64,000 bases of DNA from Cladophialophora immunda. Its lineage: Eukaryota; Ascomycota; Eurotiomycetes; Chaetothyriales; Herpotrichiellaceae. The notes beneath the pieces were generated by a model, which had not been told where the DNA came from, made no database searches, and worked only from the letters and a program-made list of their open reading frames with translations. How positions within the stretch are numbered: position 1 is the stretch's first letter; each line of letters opens with the position of its first letter. The position numbers and the translations under genes are program-made. Positions 55,249-64,000 of the stretch are shown here, one piece after another. The DNA is taken from NCBI RefSeq assembly GCF_000835495.1, contig NW_015622542.1:576444-640443 (forward strand). Reading direction: 5' to 3'.

Positions 55249-56052
55249 TTTCGAGCAACTACCAGCAGAACCACCAAGGCTCGCTACAAGTGAGTACCTA
55301 GCGATAGTCGGCGCCGGACTGTGCCCCCAGGAATTCGAACCCCGGCCGGCCGGGACCCATCTTTAGCTTCGGTGGAAATTGACGAACAAGCGATCGGAGG
55401 TTGCGAGTCCGGATGTCCACCTGCGAGTTCGGGTTTGCCATGTCCGGTGCGCATGTGTACGGCCGATCGGAGGTTGGCACTTTGTAGGAGATGGGCTGGC
55501 TGGACGCTGCTGGTGCTGGCCAGTGGCTTCTCACACCCCTCGTGGTGAAGAGCAAGATCGATGGTGAAAAGCCGTCACCCTTAGAGCTGGGATGCGGATC
55601 ATCGAGAAGCTTGACGCTGCGAGGTCCACGGATTTCAAGGCATTCGGGAATGTTTGGCGTTTCAAAGCCCGGTGGACAAATGCACAGGGGCACATCACTC
55701 ATGATATACTCGTCTCCAAGACCAACCAGAGCTTCGACTCCGTGCCTTTCGCCTGATTTTCGGCAACACAGTTGTGCTGCTGTCGACTCTATCTGACTAA
55801 TGGTGCTCCGCTGCTAGCATCAATCACATTGAGCCATGCTGAGACGGAAACGTGCTCGCCACGTCCCGCAGACCACCGCCGTCCGTATCGGGAGCGTTTC
55901 TCTGGGTGTTGACAATTGTCCACGGTGTTGTCGGGAGAGCTTCTTCGTGACTTGAAGTGTGCTTGCAGTTACATCTCCAACTGCCCTCCTGATCGCCTGT
56001 CCCATTCGAAAGCATCCCGAAACAATGAGCACCTGAATCCAGCCGAGTACCA
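55249..56052. other. intergenic DNA without a supported gene
   Basis: A 134-codon minus frame (55702-55298) has no domain and spans a repeat pair, so it is not called. Two copies of a 13-bp word are listed separately. The stretch may be old mobile DNA. Confidence 0.4.
55391..55476. repeat. direct repeat of a 13-bp word
   Basis: CGATCGGAGGTTG occurs at 55391-55403 and again at 55464-55476. Nothing between them is recognised. It may be a remnant of a duplicated or mobile segment. Confidence 0.5.
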
Positions 56053-56381
56053 TCAGTCCCGTGAGATGCTGCACCGAGACATGCGAACCACAAGCTCAGA
56101 AATTAACTGTCCTGCCTGATCTGCCGTCATATTGTTCTGGAAGGCGACCTGCTCGAGACTTGCCCCCTTAGCGACGCGCTCCGCCATCGAGTGCCCGAGC
56201 TTGGTACGAGCCGAAAGGTCTTTGTTGTCGAGCAGGCCTCCTTTGTCGCCTGACTTGCTGTTGTCCGTTGAGTTGGCGCTCTTTGTGACACCGCAAGCGT
56301 CAGTGATCTGTACACACAAGGATGGGGGAAACTCTTTTTGCTTACATCTTCAGTGGTGGACGAAACCTTGTTTGAATCCAT
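56053..56381 (-). CDS. small protein of unknown function
   Basis: Two exons (56381-56346 and 56307-56053) around a 38-bp intron with GTAAGC and TACAG ends give 96 residues. The protein is hydrophilic: MDSNKVSSTTED, an Asn/Ser/Lys-rich stretch, then a likely helical part with SARTKLGHSMAERVAKGASLEQVAF and MTADQAGQLISELVVRM. I recognise no domain; the C-terminal half could be a short helical bundle or a dimerisation helix. The intron is shorter than usual, and an unspliced minus frame ends the same way, so the N-terminus is uncertain. Codon pattern in exon 2 (many C/G third positions) supports coding. Confidence 0.45.
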
Positions 56382-57514
56382 CTTGGCATCAACAACAGAG
56401 ATTGTTGGCACTGAGGTTATGTCGTGGAACCAGGTGTGTGCAGATCTTGTTGAGATCAGACTGAGTCAAGAGGTTCAGAGATACCTTTTTAAAGGCAGTG
56501 GACTGGATCAACACTTCGGCGCGTACCTCCCACTTCTTCACCAGATATGCCTCATTCACCAACGTTGTTGCGGTCTGTTTTATTCATTCTGCCTACTTCC
56601 GCGGCAGCGACTCCGTGTGCTATGTCAAGAGATGGGAACCCTCTGCTCGCGTAATGTATATTCACTTCACTCAAGGCATCTCATTCAACCAGTCTCACAG
56701 CGTATTGTGGGAGGCGCGCTTTTGGAACACCGCGCCCGCGCTTCTGCAAAACAATTGCCGTCCCTGAATGTGGCTGACTCCTAATGATTGACTGCCCTCA
56801 GGGCATGCAAATCGTTTGCTTTGTCTATTATTCCTCATGTTCTTTGTTCTTTCTTGTGGCTTTTGTGCTCACAGGGAGGCACGCGGTGGCGCGAAGGCAA
56901 TGTCATTTCGATGAGAAAGGAGGCTGCATCAGAAGAGTGGCTTGCAACATGAAAGTCTGACAAAACCTCCTTCTCGAACCTTCTCTCCTACTACAAGACA
57001 AGAGCAGGGCAGGGCAGGTCGATTTTATGGCTGACACAATCATAGGCAACAAACTCGGTGTATACCGGGACCGCTGTCGTGCGCTAGAGGAGACTCTCTT
57101 ATGAGTTCTCTTGTGGTGCGGAATCTTTCCACCAAGGACCATTCTCTTAATAAATCACAGCATCAAAAGCCTGATGATGATACCAGCTGCTATTCCCATC
57201 CAAGATCCCAGTGGTTGCTCAAATCCCAACTGCCCCAACCGGATAAAGGATGAGGTGACTGCCTAGATGTGAGGCAGTACGCATACACTGCGTCTCCCGA
57301 TCTCGTCTCGACGGCTTTTATAACTTCGCCAGCTTTTCGTCTCTGCTTTCACACGAAAAGATATTTTTCACCTCAGCAAAAATCACTACCTTCAATTACA
57401 CCATCTCTATCTCAATAACTTGGCGCAAACCCACATCCCACGGATACACCCTGACATCGCTTTCGACCTCAGTGGTTGGAATTGCGGCCCAAAGAACAGG
57501 TCTGTTTCAAAGCC
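56382..57514. other. divergent promoter region
   Basis: Between the small gene and the 417-residue protein gene. A TTTTATAA box at about 57318 could serve the latter. A 148-codon plus frame here has no domain. Confidence 0.45.
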
Positions 57515-58768
57515 ATGGAGATTGGAGCTCACTTGTATGAACAGATACCCTCACCGGCGAAAACCTCGTTTGGAATCAACGTGCCATTCCTTGTAGGTGA
57601 AGAGCATCGAGCATCGCCGTCAGACCGGAATTGTCAAAAGCCAGTCTTGACCGAAGATTCGGCTGCAGAACAAATACATGCGGACCCGTCAGCCGGATGT
57701 TCTCCTTCAAAACCTTCTCGACGTAACAGCTTCACATCTGTCTGCAGGCAAGTGAGCATCGCTCCGAGCCGGTTCGCCAAGTTGTTGACAGCGAAAGAAC
57801 TATATGACCTTGCTCCGGACCCATCACTTGTCCCGAGACCACTCACCATCCGGAAGCAGACTAGAAATGTATCAGCTTCTGCTCCGCTTGAGAGTGGTGC
57901 CATTGATACCCACGAAGCCCAGAGTTGCCGCGAGAAGCGAACTGGAGGCAGACATCTCGTTTGTCACATCCGCGACCGACTCCGATCACACCAGCATGCA
58001 ATCATAGATACCATCGCCAGGATAGTCAGCAACGAAGTGGGCGTGTCCGATATTGCAAATGACATGGTCCTGGAATCGAACGAGTTGACTCTATACATGG
58101 CGAACTTCGGTGCAGCAGCGAGAGATGGCCCCTGCGTTCTAGATGAAGCGGTCCAGTTGCTCTACTCTTCCGTTCCTGCAACACCCTTCACTGGAGACAA
58201 GCTCTGCAATGCTCTACTGAGTCATGGTGAGATACACAAGTCCAGTGTCTTGATTGATTCGGCCAACGACAAAGTGGAAACCGAGGCGCATGAGGGGAAA
58301 GAAATCCATCACACTCGAGTTGCCTCTGAAGGAACTTTGTCGTGGGCTGAGGAAGAAGATGACGTCTTCCCGGACGGTCATCGTGAATGGTTCATCCCCC
58401 AAATAAGCGGTCCAGATGTCGAGAACGAGGAGGTATTTCACGACGCCCAGGAGAGCCAAGACGAGACTCTGAGTGGAGAATCGAGGATGCAACTACCGGA
58501 CAGCAACAACTCCACCTATCCCACAACAGATCAGGCAATTCAAGGATGGCCACACTCCTCTGTTGTCGGGTTTCTATTCCTCCGACCACCAGACGTCGCC
58601 ACCGAGAGAAGAAATACATATCTGGGAGTGCCAAAGGCGCAGGTCGCAGAATTCAAGAGCATGTGCACCGCAATCCCGAGTATGGTGTTGATAATCCTTG
58701 CTATCATGGTTGGGCGACTTCTGGGCATTCTTCTGTCAGAATTACAAGGGTTTGCGTTGGACCATTAA
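57515..58768 (+). CDS. unknown protein with C-terminal membrane span
   Basis: One exon of 417 residues from the first ATG in the frame (57515). The N-terminal part is Ser/Pro-rich. A middle stretch (RDRLRSHQHAIIDTIARIVSNEVGVSDIAN) looks helical, then an acidic region (AEEEDDVFPDGHREWFIP, DVENEEVFHDAQESQDE) follows. Near the C-terminus TAIPSMVLIILAIMVGRLLGILL is a single hydrophobic span of about 20 residues with a short tail after it, predicting a tail-anchored protein. I do not recognise the family. The long uninterrupted frame and a TATA-like box about 200 bp upstream argue for a real gene, possibly lineage-specific. Confidence 0.62.
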   Translation: MEIGAHLYEQIPSPAKTSFGINVPFLVGEEHRASPSDRNCQKPVLTEDSAAEQIHADPSAGCSPSKPSRRNSFTSVCRQVSIAPSRFAKLLTAKELYDLAPDPSLVPRPLTIRKQTRNVSASAPLESGAIDTHEAQSCREKRTGGRHLVCHIRDRLRSHQHAIIDTIARIVSNEVGVSDIANDMVLESNELTLYMANFGAAARDGPCVLDEAVQLLYSSVPATPFTGDKLCNALLSHGEIHKSSVLIDSANDKVETEAHEGKEIHHTRVASEGTLSWAEEEDDVFPDGHREWFIPQISGPDVENEEVFHDAQESQDETLSGESRMQLPDSNNSTYPTTDQAIQGWPHSSVVGFLFLRPPDVATERRNTYLGVPKAQVAEFKSMCTAIPSMVLIILAIMVGRLLGILLSELQGFALDH

Positions 58769-60094
58769 ACCTCAAAAGACAGGAGATTCAGCTCCGTGCC
58801 AACAGGAACAAGGTGAGTGGGCTACAAGGCCAGGTGCACCGGCAGGGCCGGAGTGGAAAGGGGCGAGGCTGAGCCACTCTCGAATTGCGGTGACTCGTAG
58901 AGTTGTCAAGATTCCGGCATCCATGTAAGAGGTTACTGCAACTCCCTGCACATCTAGATTGATCAAGCGCGTAGGAGGAGCTATACCTACGCCTAGCACG
59001 ACTACCAAGCCACGGTTAACTTAGGGATAGCAGAGAATGTCTTCTTATGAGTGTCTGAGGGAGGAATTCAGACTGTCGTATAACTATGTAAGAAAGAAAA
59101 GACGCAAGAGGAAGAGATCGCAACGGAATGCAGCTTTGTATCAGTGTTCCTACGCCGCCTGCTCCATCTACTTATCTCTCTACGTATCTCCACAAGTGGA
59201 CGCCGCAAGATGAGGTTCTCACTAGCTCGTCGTTTCGCAGGGTATCATTATACATACATGAGTGGAGGCGCGGGACTAGTCGGAGTAAGGACTGATTCAC
59301 TTTCTTGATCCGGAATAGCATCTGACGGGATGCAGATGGAGTATATCTTGCATCAATGTGTCTAAATTCATTAGCGGTGGTAGACGGGTCTCTTCCATTT
59401 ATTTAGCAACGTAAAAAGGAGCAACAGAAGAAAGGCAAGCTGGGAAACTGTTCCCCAGCGATCGGGATGGTTGTCCTCCCTTGTCACTACCGCAAGTCCC
59501 TGTACTTACGGCGCCACCCGGTACCTTGCGTCTCGGTCTGACGTTGAACTTGCGCTTCCCCCTAGTCCCCTGGCCTTGCGCGAGACCCAACAGCAGCCAC
59601 TATTCACAAGCCTGGAGGGGACAGACAGCCAGTAATGCACCTGGATGACAATGTACATTAAAGTCCGATTACCATCCCAATAAAGTCCGACAGCGTATGC
59701 TGATACTCCTTCGACGGAATCCCTGGACTGGGTGGTGCCACGGTTGCTGCGCGCGGTGACCATGATTTGGAATCGTCATACCCTAATCAACAATCTGACT
59801 CAGAAAACTCGCCTGCACGCCTATCCCATCTTCCAATATCTCGGCGATCAGGCTATCAAGTCACTTTGCGTCTCGGGCGCCCTTGGTTACAGGCAGACGT
59901 TCAATCCTTCTCGTGCCTGATTATGTATCTGTGGATCAGTCCACACCACTATGGCACGAGGGCGAAGATGTTGGCAATAGAACGCCTCCTCGGCCTGCAC
60001 ATGGGCTTAGCCAGGTGCGTCGTCTTAATATCGCTGAGCTCTGCCAGTCTCTTCATGGAGGGCCTGTGCCGTCTCCGAAACTCTGATCGCAACC
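58769..60094. other. 1.3 kb without a supported gene
   Basis: Contains the promoter of the second GMC gene. The frames here are short and have no domain; no tRNA-like structure was found. Confidence 0.5.
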
Positions 60095-62020
60095 ATGTCC
60101 TCTCAAACTGTCGCAGACAACTTTGACTACATTGTCATCGGCGGAGGCACTGCAGGGCTGGTTGTGGCTTCGCGCCTGTCCGAAGACCCCGACGTCCGCG
60201 TTCTCGTGGTCGAGGCTGGAGCAGACCGGAGCGATGACCCGTTGGTAACCACGCCAGGTCTCGCTGGTGGCATGTATGGCAAAGATGAGTACGATTGGAC
60301 TTTCAAGTCGCTGCCGCAAGTGAGTACCTTCGTGGTTCCGGCTCACGCGGCTCATCCCGATAGCTAACTGACTGGTGTGATCCAGCCGGGCCTGGGCGGA
60401 CGCTCGCTGGTCGAGTCCAGAGGCCGCATGCTCGGTGGCAGCTCAGCGATGAACCTCACCGCCATGGTCTATCCCAGCCGTGCAAGCCTCGATGCATGGG
60501 GCCAACTGGGCAACGAGGGCTGGTCATTCGACACAATGACCCCGTATTTCCACAAATCTACCACCACACATGATCCCTCCGCCGCCGTGAGCGAGGCATA
60601 CGGCATGAGCTCTTACTACGACAGCAGCTTGTCCGGGAAAACATCTGGCGGCCCAGTCCAGGTGATGTTCACCGAAGGCCCAGACGCGGAATTCCACCCC
60701 TGGGCGGAGTCACTCCGCAAGGTGTTGGGCACGGAGATGCACAACGACCCTCGCACCGGAGCAACGATAGGCTCCTTCAGGACAGCAGGCTCCATTGACC
60801 CTACAACCAGGACAAGATCATTCGCCGTGCCGGCGTATCTCGGCGACACAGCACGGCAGCGCAAAAACCTTGTCGTTCTGACCGAAACGAGAGTTAGTCG
60901 CATTGTCCTCGAGACGTCAAATGCCGACGGCACGGTCTCGGCCACAGGGGCTGAGTTGTTACTGCGTGGTGGCGCTCAGAAGATCGTCTCTGCGAACAAC
61001 GAGGTGATTCTGGCAGCCGGAGCATTGCAGTCGCCACAGCTGCTTGAGCTATCCGGAGTTGGAGGAAGAGATATATTGGAGCGAAACGGCATCTCCGTGG
61101 TGGTCGACAATCCAAATGTTGGTGAACATTTCTCTGATCACCCCTGCATTTGGGCTGGCTTCGAGGTGGCCTCTGGAGTGGCGGCCGATGTGCTTCGTGA
61201 CCCTGCCGCCATCGGCCATGCTCTGGCAGAGTATCAAGCAACCCGAAGTGGGATTTTAAGTCAGAACCAAGGAATCATGGCGTACCTACCTTTGGTAGAT
61301 GGTTCCGGACCGATGTCGTCTGAAGTACGTGACGAGCTTTTACAAAAGCACCTTGCGCCACCGACGCAGGCCGAGCCCGCCTCGCTTTCGACGGATGCTC
61401 CTCGCAGAAGAGTGCTGAGATGGCTGCTGGAGCAACCGGCTGAGCCTGCACTGCAGCTCGCTTTGGTGACGGGGCAAATGTCAATGCCAGAGGATCCGAA
61501 GGCGCTGATAGACCATTTCACCCCCAGAGCGCCCGAGAACTATTTCAGCATCATGGTGTTCCTCTCATACCCGGTCTCCACAGGAAGCTGCCACATCACC
61601 TCGCCCAGTATCAGCGACAAGCCTGCTTGGGATCCACGCTCCCTTACCGAAGAGATCGATCTGGAGTTGTATGTGCGTGCCATGCAGTTCTTGAACGAAT
61701 TTGTTGCGACGGAACCCTTTCGCAGCCGTCTGAAGCCGGGTGGGAAACAAATCCCGTTGCCCCTGTCACGGGACCCTGATGCCATCAAGGAGCACGTCAG
61801 GCACAGTCTTCTGAGCGCTCAACATGTGCACGGAGGATGTGCCATGATGCCCAGGCAAAAGGGCGGGGTCGTGAATTCGAAGTTGAAAGTGTACGGTGTG
61901 AACCACCTCAGGGTTGTAGACGCGAGCGTGTTTCCTTTGCCCGTGGTAGGGAATATCCAAAGTGTCGTCTATGCTGTCGCCGAGAGAGCGGCTAACCTTA
62001 TCAAGGCGGACAGGAGGTAA
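60095..62020 (+). CDS. GMC family FAD oxidoreductase (second copy)
   Basis: Two exons (60095-60319 and 60386-62020) encode 619 residues. The FAD Rossmann motif DYIVIGGGTAGLVVASRLSE opens the protein, GRMLGGSSAMNLTAMVYPSR is GMC signature 1, and EVILAAGALQSPQLLELSGVGG is signature 2. The C-terminal active site has His in QHVHGGCAMMPR and Asn in VVGNIQSVVYAVAERAANLI, so it is likely active. QHVHGGCAMMP departs from the usual HPxGTxxM wording, with a Gln-His-Val-His start. No signal peptide is visible, so it is probably intracellular. Its single intron falls at a similar place to that of the first GMC copy (after SLPQ / TVPQ), which suggests a shared ancestor, but the two proteins are only distantly alike. 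Substrate unknown. Confidence 0.92.
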
Positions 62021-62214
62021 GCATGTGGGATTTGGATGGCAAGGCTGACAGGGCTGACAAGGCTGAAGTGGGGGAATTCGGGAGCAGTGAGAGGATAGAG
62101 GATTTGGAATTTCCAGAACCATAACCCACGTCCCGAAGTTCATGAAACACTGCCAAGCCACCCGGTTATATGAAACAAAGGCCAGGTAACCTCATAATTT
62201 CATGGCACGGATTC
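62021..62214. other. 3' flank of the second GMC gene
   Basis: Short intergenic stretch. It contains three imperfect 9-bp repeats of AAGGCTGAC at 62041-62067. Nothing else is seen. Confidence 0.5.
62041..62067. repeat. three tandem 9-bp units
   Basis: AAGGCTGAC, AGGGCTGAC and AAGGCTGAA follow one another directly after the second GMC gene stop. Low-complexity microsatellite-like DNA. Confidence 0.6.
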
Positions 62215-62622
62215 TCAGCCCGCATCCCAAAATGATATACGGACGGGCTCAGGACGCTCTATGAGAGTCACCGTAACGGGCCTTCCGCCTTGTACCAAAA
62301 TTACAAATCTCTGCTTCCTCCGAGTGTTGAATGCTTCTCGCACGACGCGTCTCCCTGGTTGAACAATACCCTGCACATGGTGGGCCACACACTTGGAATA
62401 GGCCATCTGAGCCCTCAACTTGAACGATAACCATGTGAACTTACATAGGGCTAGCTTTGAACCGATTCCCGCGACGAAGCCTTCACGCCGCAGAACATCA
62501 GGTCCGCTTGATGCAAGGCGGGTCTCTCCCCGTTCAATCCAGGTCGTGTGCTCAATATATCCACGAAGCACCAGCTGAGGAAACCAGTCCTCCGACACGC
62601 ATAGTGAACATAGAGGTTCCAT
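62215..62622 (-). CDS. possible small gene, unknown
   Basis: A 135-codon frame from an ATG at 62622. It has a Cys-rich start (MEPLCSLCVSEDWFPQLVL) and a regular C-terminal part (RFVILVQGGRPVTVTLIERP). No family is recognised. It may be an exon of a longer gene or a chance frame; low confidence. Confidence 0.25.
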   Translation of the reverse strand: MEPLCSLCVSEDWFPQLVLRGYIEHTTWIERGETRLASSGPDVLRREGFVAGIGSKLALCKFTWLSFKLRAQMAYSKCVAHHVQGIVQPGRRVVREAFNTRRKQRFVILVQGGRPVTVTLIERPEPVRISFWDAG

Positions 62623-63676
62623 CGCCACATGGCCTGCTAACCACCCTTACCACTTCGCAGGGTATAACATTGCTAAGCAAGAAATTGGAACAGGATATCA
62701 ATGATCTTGACGGCCCTGTCAAACGACGATTCGCCAAGTTCCACCATGTAGTTCAAAAGTCGCGTGCAGACTGTACGCTCCTGCGGGGGGGAGAACAAGA
62801 ACTTGTTCGAGCAAAACAATGAAAAAAAAAAGATGCGAGCATCGGCCCGTTCAACGGTGATCGGAAGGGCCAAAATTATGACGTACGATGACATTGTGGC
62901 AGCCCCGAAACGAACGTGCAGCGCAGGAATCTGGCATTGCCGGCCGAGCCAGAAAAGCCTGCAACCGTCAGAAAAAGGAGGCCAAGCCCTTGTCAGGTGC
63001 TTCATCACAGGCCAAGGAAGTCGGGAAAGACGTGTGCGGGATTGAATCCATGGATCTAGGAAGTTACCGTTCTGTTTTGCGATTCTGATTGACTATTCAA
63101 ATTCTCACTAAGATTTTTTTTATCAGCCACTGAGTGTCGCACGAGAGTTCTTGGCCACAACAAGGCCTGGTTCGCCCTTCTTTCGTGAACGGTTTCAGAA
63201 GATCTCATTGCGGTTAAGGTGGATGGCGAAAGATGAATTGTCTTCGGCGATCGACTTTTCCATGTCGCTAATCGTGATAAGCAAAAAGCCAAGCACTAGG
63301 GTTTGCGGACGAGAGGTAGAAATCGATTTGGAGGCGCCTGAATAAAATGTCCTCTGCCAGCTCACAGCACTGGTGAAGCGCTACGAAGTGCAGAAACAGC
63401 CTCTCGTTGTCCATGATCGAATGTCCGTTGCAGTTGTCGCGAGCGACGGGAACATATTTCCCGCCCTTTATTCCTTCAATGCCAAGAATTTAATAGTCGC
63501 GCTTTTCCTAAAACTGTCATAGCTTAGGTTATCCCACTCTCCCGCTATTGACCACTCTCTTATCGAATGGCCATGTTGCTCAGCCCGCTTAGAATCACGT
63601 GCCGAAAATCCATAGTTGTCTCTTTAACAATAAAAGTAACATAAAACAGACAGGTAAATACCATAGAAATGCAAGC
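62623..63676. other. AT-rich gene-poor stretch
   Basis: No supported gene. The part from about 63470 to 63670 is clearly AT-richer than the rest of the window and directly abuts the broken ankyrin gene. Confidence 0.5.
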
Positions 63677-64000
63677 CTATGCGTATTTGCCGTACTCTTG
63701 ATCTTGCGCCTCAGAGTCCGCCTCGGCATCCAGCAGCATCTGCACCACCGCCCCCGAGCCTCGATATGATGTCGCCTGTAGCGCAGTACCGTGGTCTCCC
63801 CCTTACGCGTTGACGTCTGCCCCCGCGTCCATTAGTATCTACACTATCGCCTCGTGGTCTTGATATGATGCTAACTTTAGCGCAGTGCTGTAGTATTCCT
63901 CTTGCGCGTTGACGTCCGCCCCCGCGTCCAGCAGTATCTGCACCACCGCCTCGTGGCCTCCAGCTGATGCCGCCTGTAGCGTAGTGCCGTAGCGTCCCCC
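63677..64000 (-). pseudogene. ankyrin-repeat gene, broken by two in-frame stops, partial at the window edge
   Basis: Reading the minus strand from the window end gives three successive ankyrin-like units of 33 residues: ALQAASAGGHEAVVQILLDAGADVNAQ, ALKLASYQDHEAIV-stop-ILMDAGADVNA-stop, and ALQATSYRGSGAVVQMLLDAEADSEAQ, then a terminal stop at 63679-63677. The two internal stops (TAG at 63841-63839, TAA at 63805-63803) replace the Gln of VQILL and of NAQ, i.e. CAG to TAG and CAA to TAA. Most other differences of the middle unit from the first are also C-to-T or G-to-A. This matches repeat-induced point mutation in CpA context. Ankyrin proteins mediate protein contacts; the 5' part lies outside the window. 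An assembly error is less likely, since both stops are transitions of the same kind. Confidence 0.72.

Noticed and set aside
55318..55350. tRNA-like B box (GGGGTTCGAATTCC on the minus strand)
   Set aside because: No matching acceptor stem, D arm or anticodon arm can be built around it.
55298..55702. 134-codon minus frame, ending in GPGRPGFEFLGAQSGADYR
   Set aside because: No domain, no promoter, and it crosses a short direct repeat; probably non-coding.

Overview
The window is nuclear DNA of a filamentous ascomycete (Pezizomycotina). Most genes are cut by short introns of about 45-80 bp with GT...AG ends and CTAAC/CTGAC-like branch points. Gene density is moderate, both strands are used, and the families are fungal: DUF6594, TRI12-type MFS, fungal-specific transcription factors, heme-thiolate peroxidase, GMC oxidoreductases and an RNAi-type RdRP. 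A Eurotiomycete or Chaetothyriales-like host is possible but not proven. No rRNA, tRNA, CRISPR array or intact transposon was seen. Exon borders were worked out by hand from splice signals and reading phase.

Layout. 0-6.4 kb: aldo-keto reductase, a DUF6594 membrane protein, a gene-poor stretch, and cytochrome c oxidase subunit 4 with a CCAAT box and an E-box upstream. 9-14.3 kb: secreted GH31 glycosidase, the small subunit of splicing factor U2AF, and a small single-span membrane protein. 15.3-25.5 kb: a set of specialised genes, namely a fungal transcription factor, a plant-type fatty acid alpha-dioxygenase, a divergent heme-thiolate peroxidase, a class III aminotransferase and a TRI12-type MFS transporter. 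26.9-31.9 kb: a coiled-coil protein, a hotdog thioesterase, a disordered protein and a Cys/Met-metabolism PLP enzyme. 32.5-36.1 kb: RNA-dependent RNA polymerase.

36.8-55 kb is rich in metabolic genes: GMC oxidoreductase, metallo-beta-lactamase-fold lactonase-like enzyme, C2H2/fungal_trans regulator, SDR, sugar-type MFS transporter, an AtuA (DUF1446)-DUF4387 fusion, a succinate-semialdehyde-type aldehyde dehydrogenase and an isocitrate lyase/PEP-mutase family lyase. Two divergent promoters (regulator/SDR and AtuA/ALDH) tie the block together, and a phased array of CreA-like sites lies upstream of the lyase. This reads as a candidate catabolic cluster with its own importer and regulator; its substrate cannot be read from the sequence.

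55-64 kb: a small unknown gene, an orphan protein with one C-terminal membrane span, a second GMC oxidoreductase, gene-poor DNA, and at the right edge an ankyrin-repeat gene broken by two in-frame stops that look like repeat-induced point mutation.

The two blocks most worth following up are the alpha-dioxygenase neighbourhood (possible fatty-aldehyde or oxylipin chemistry followed by amination and export) and the AtuA/lactonase/lyase neighbourhood.
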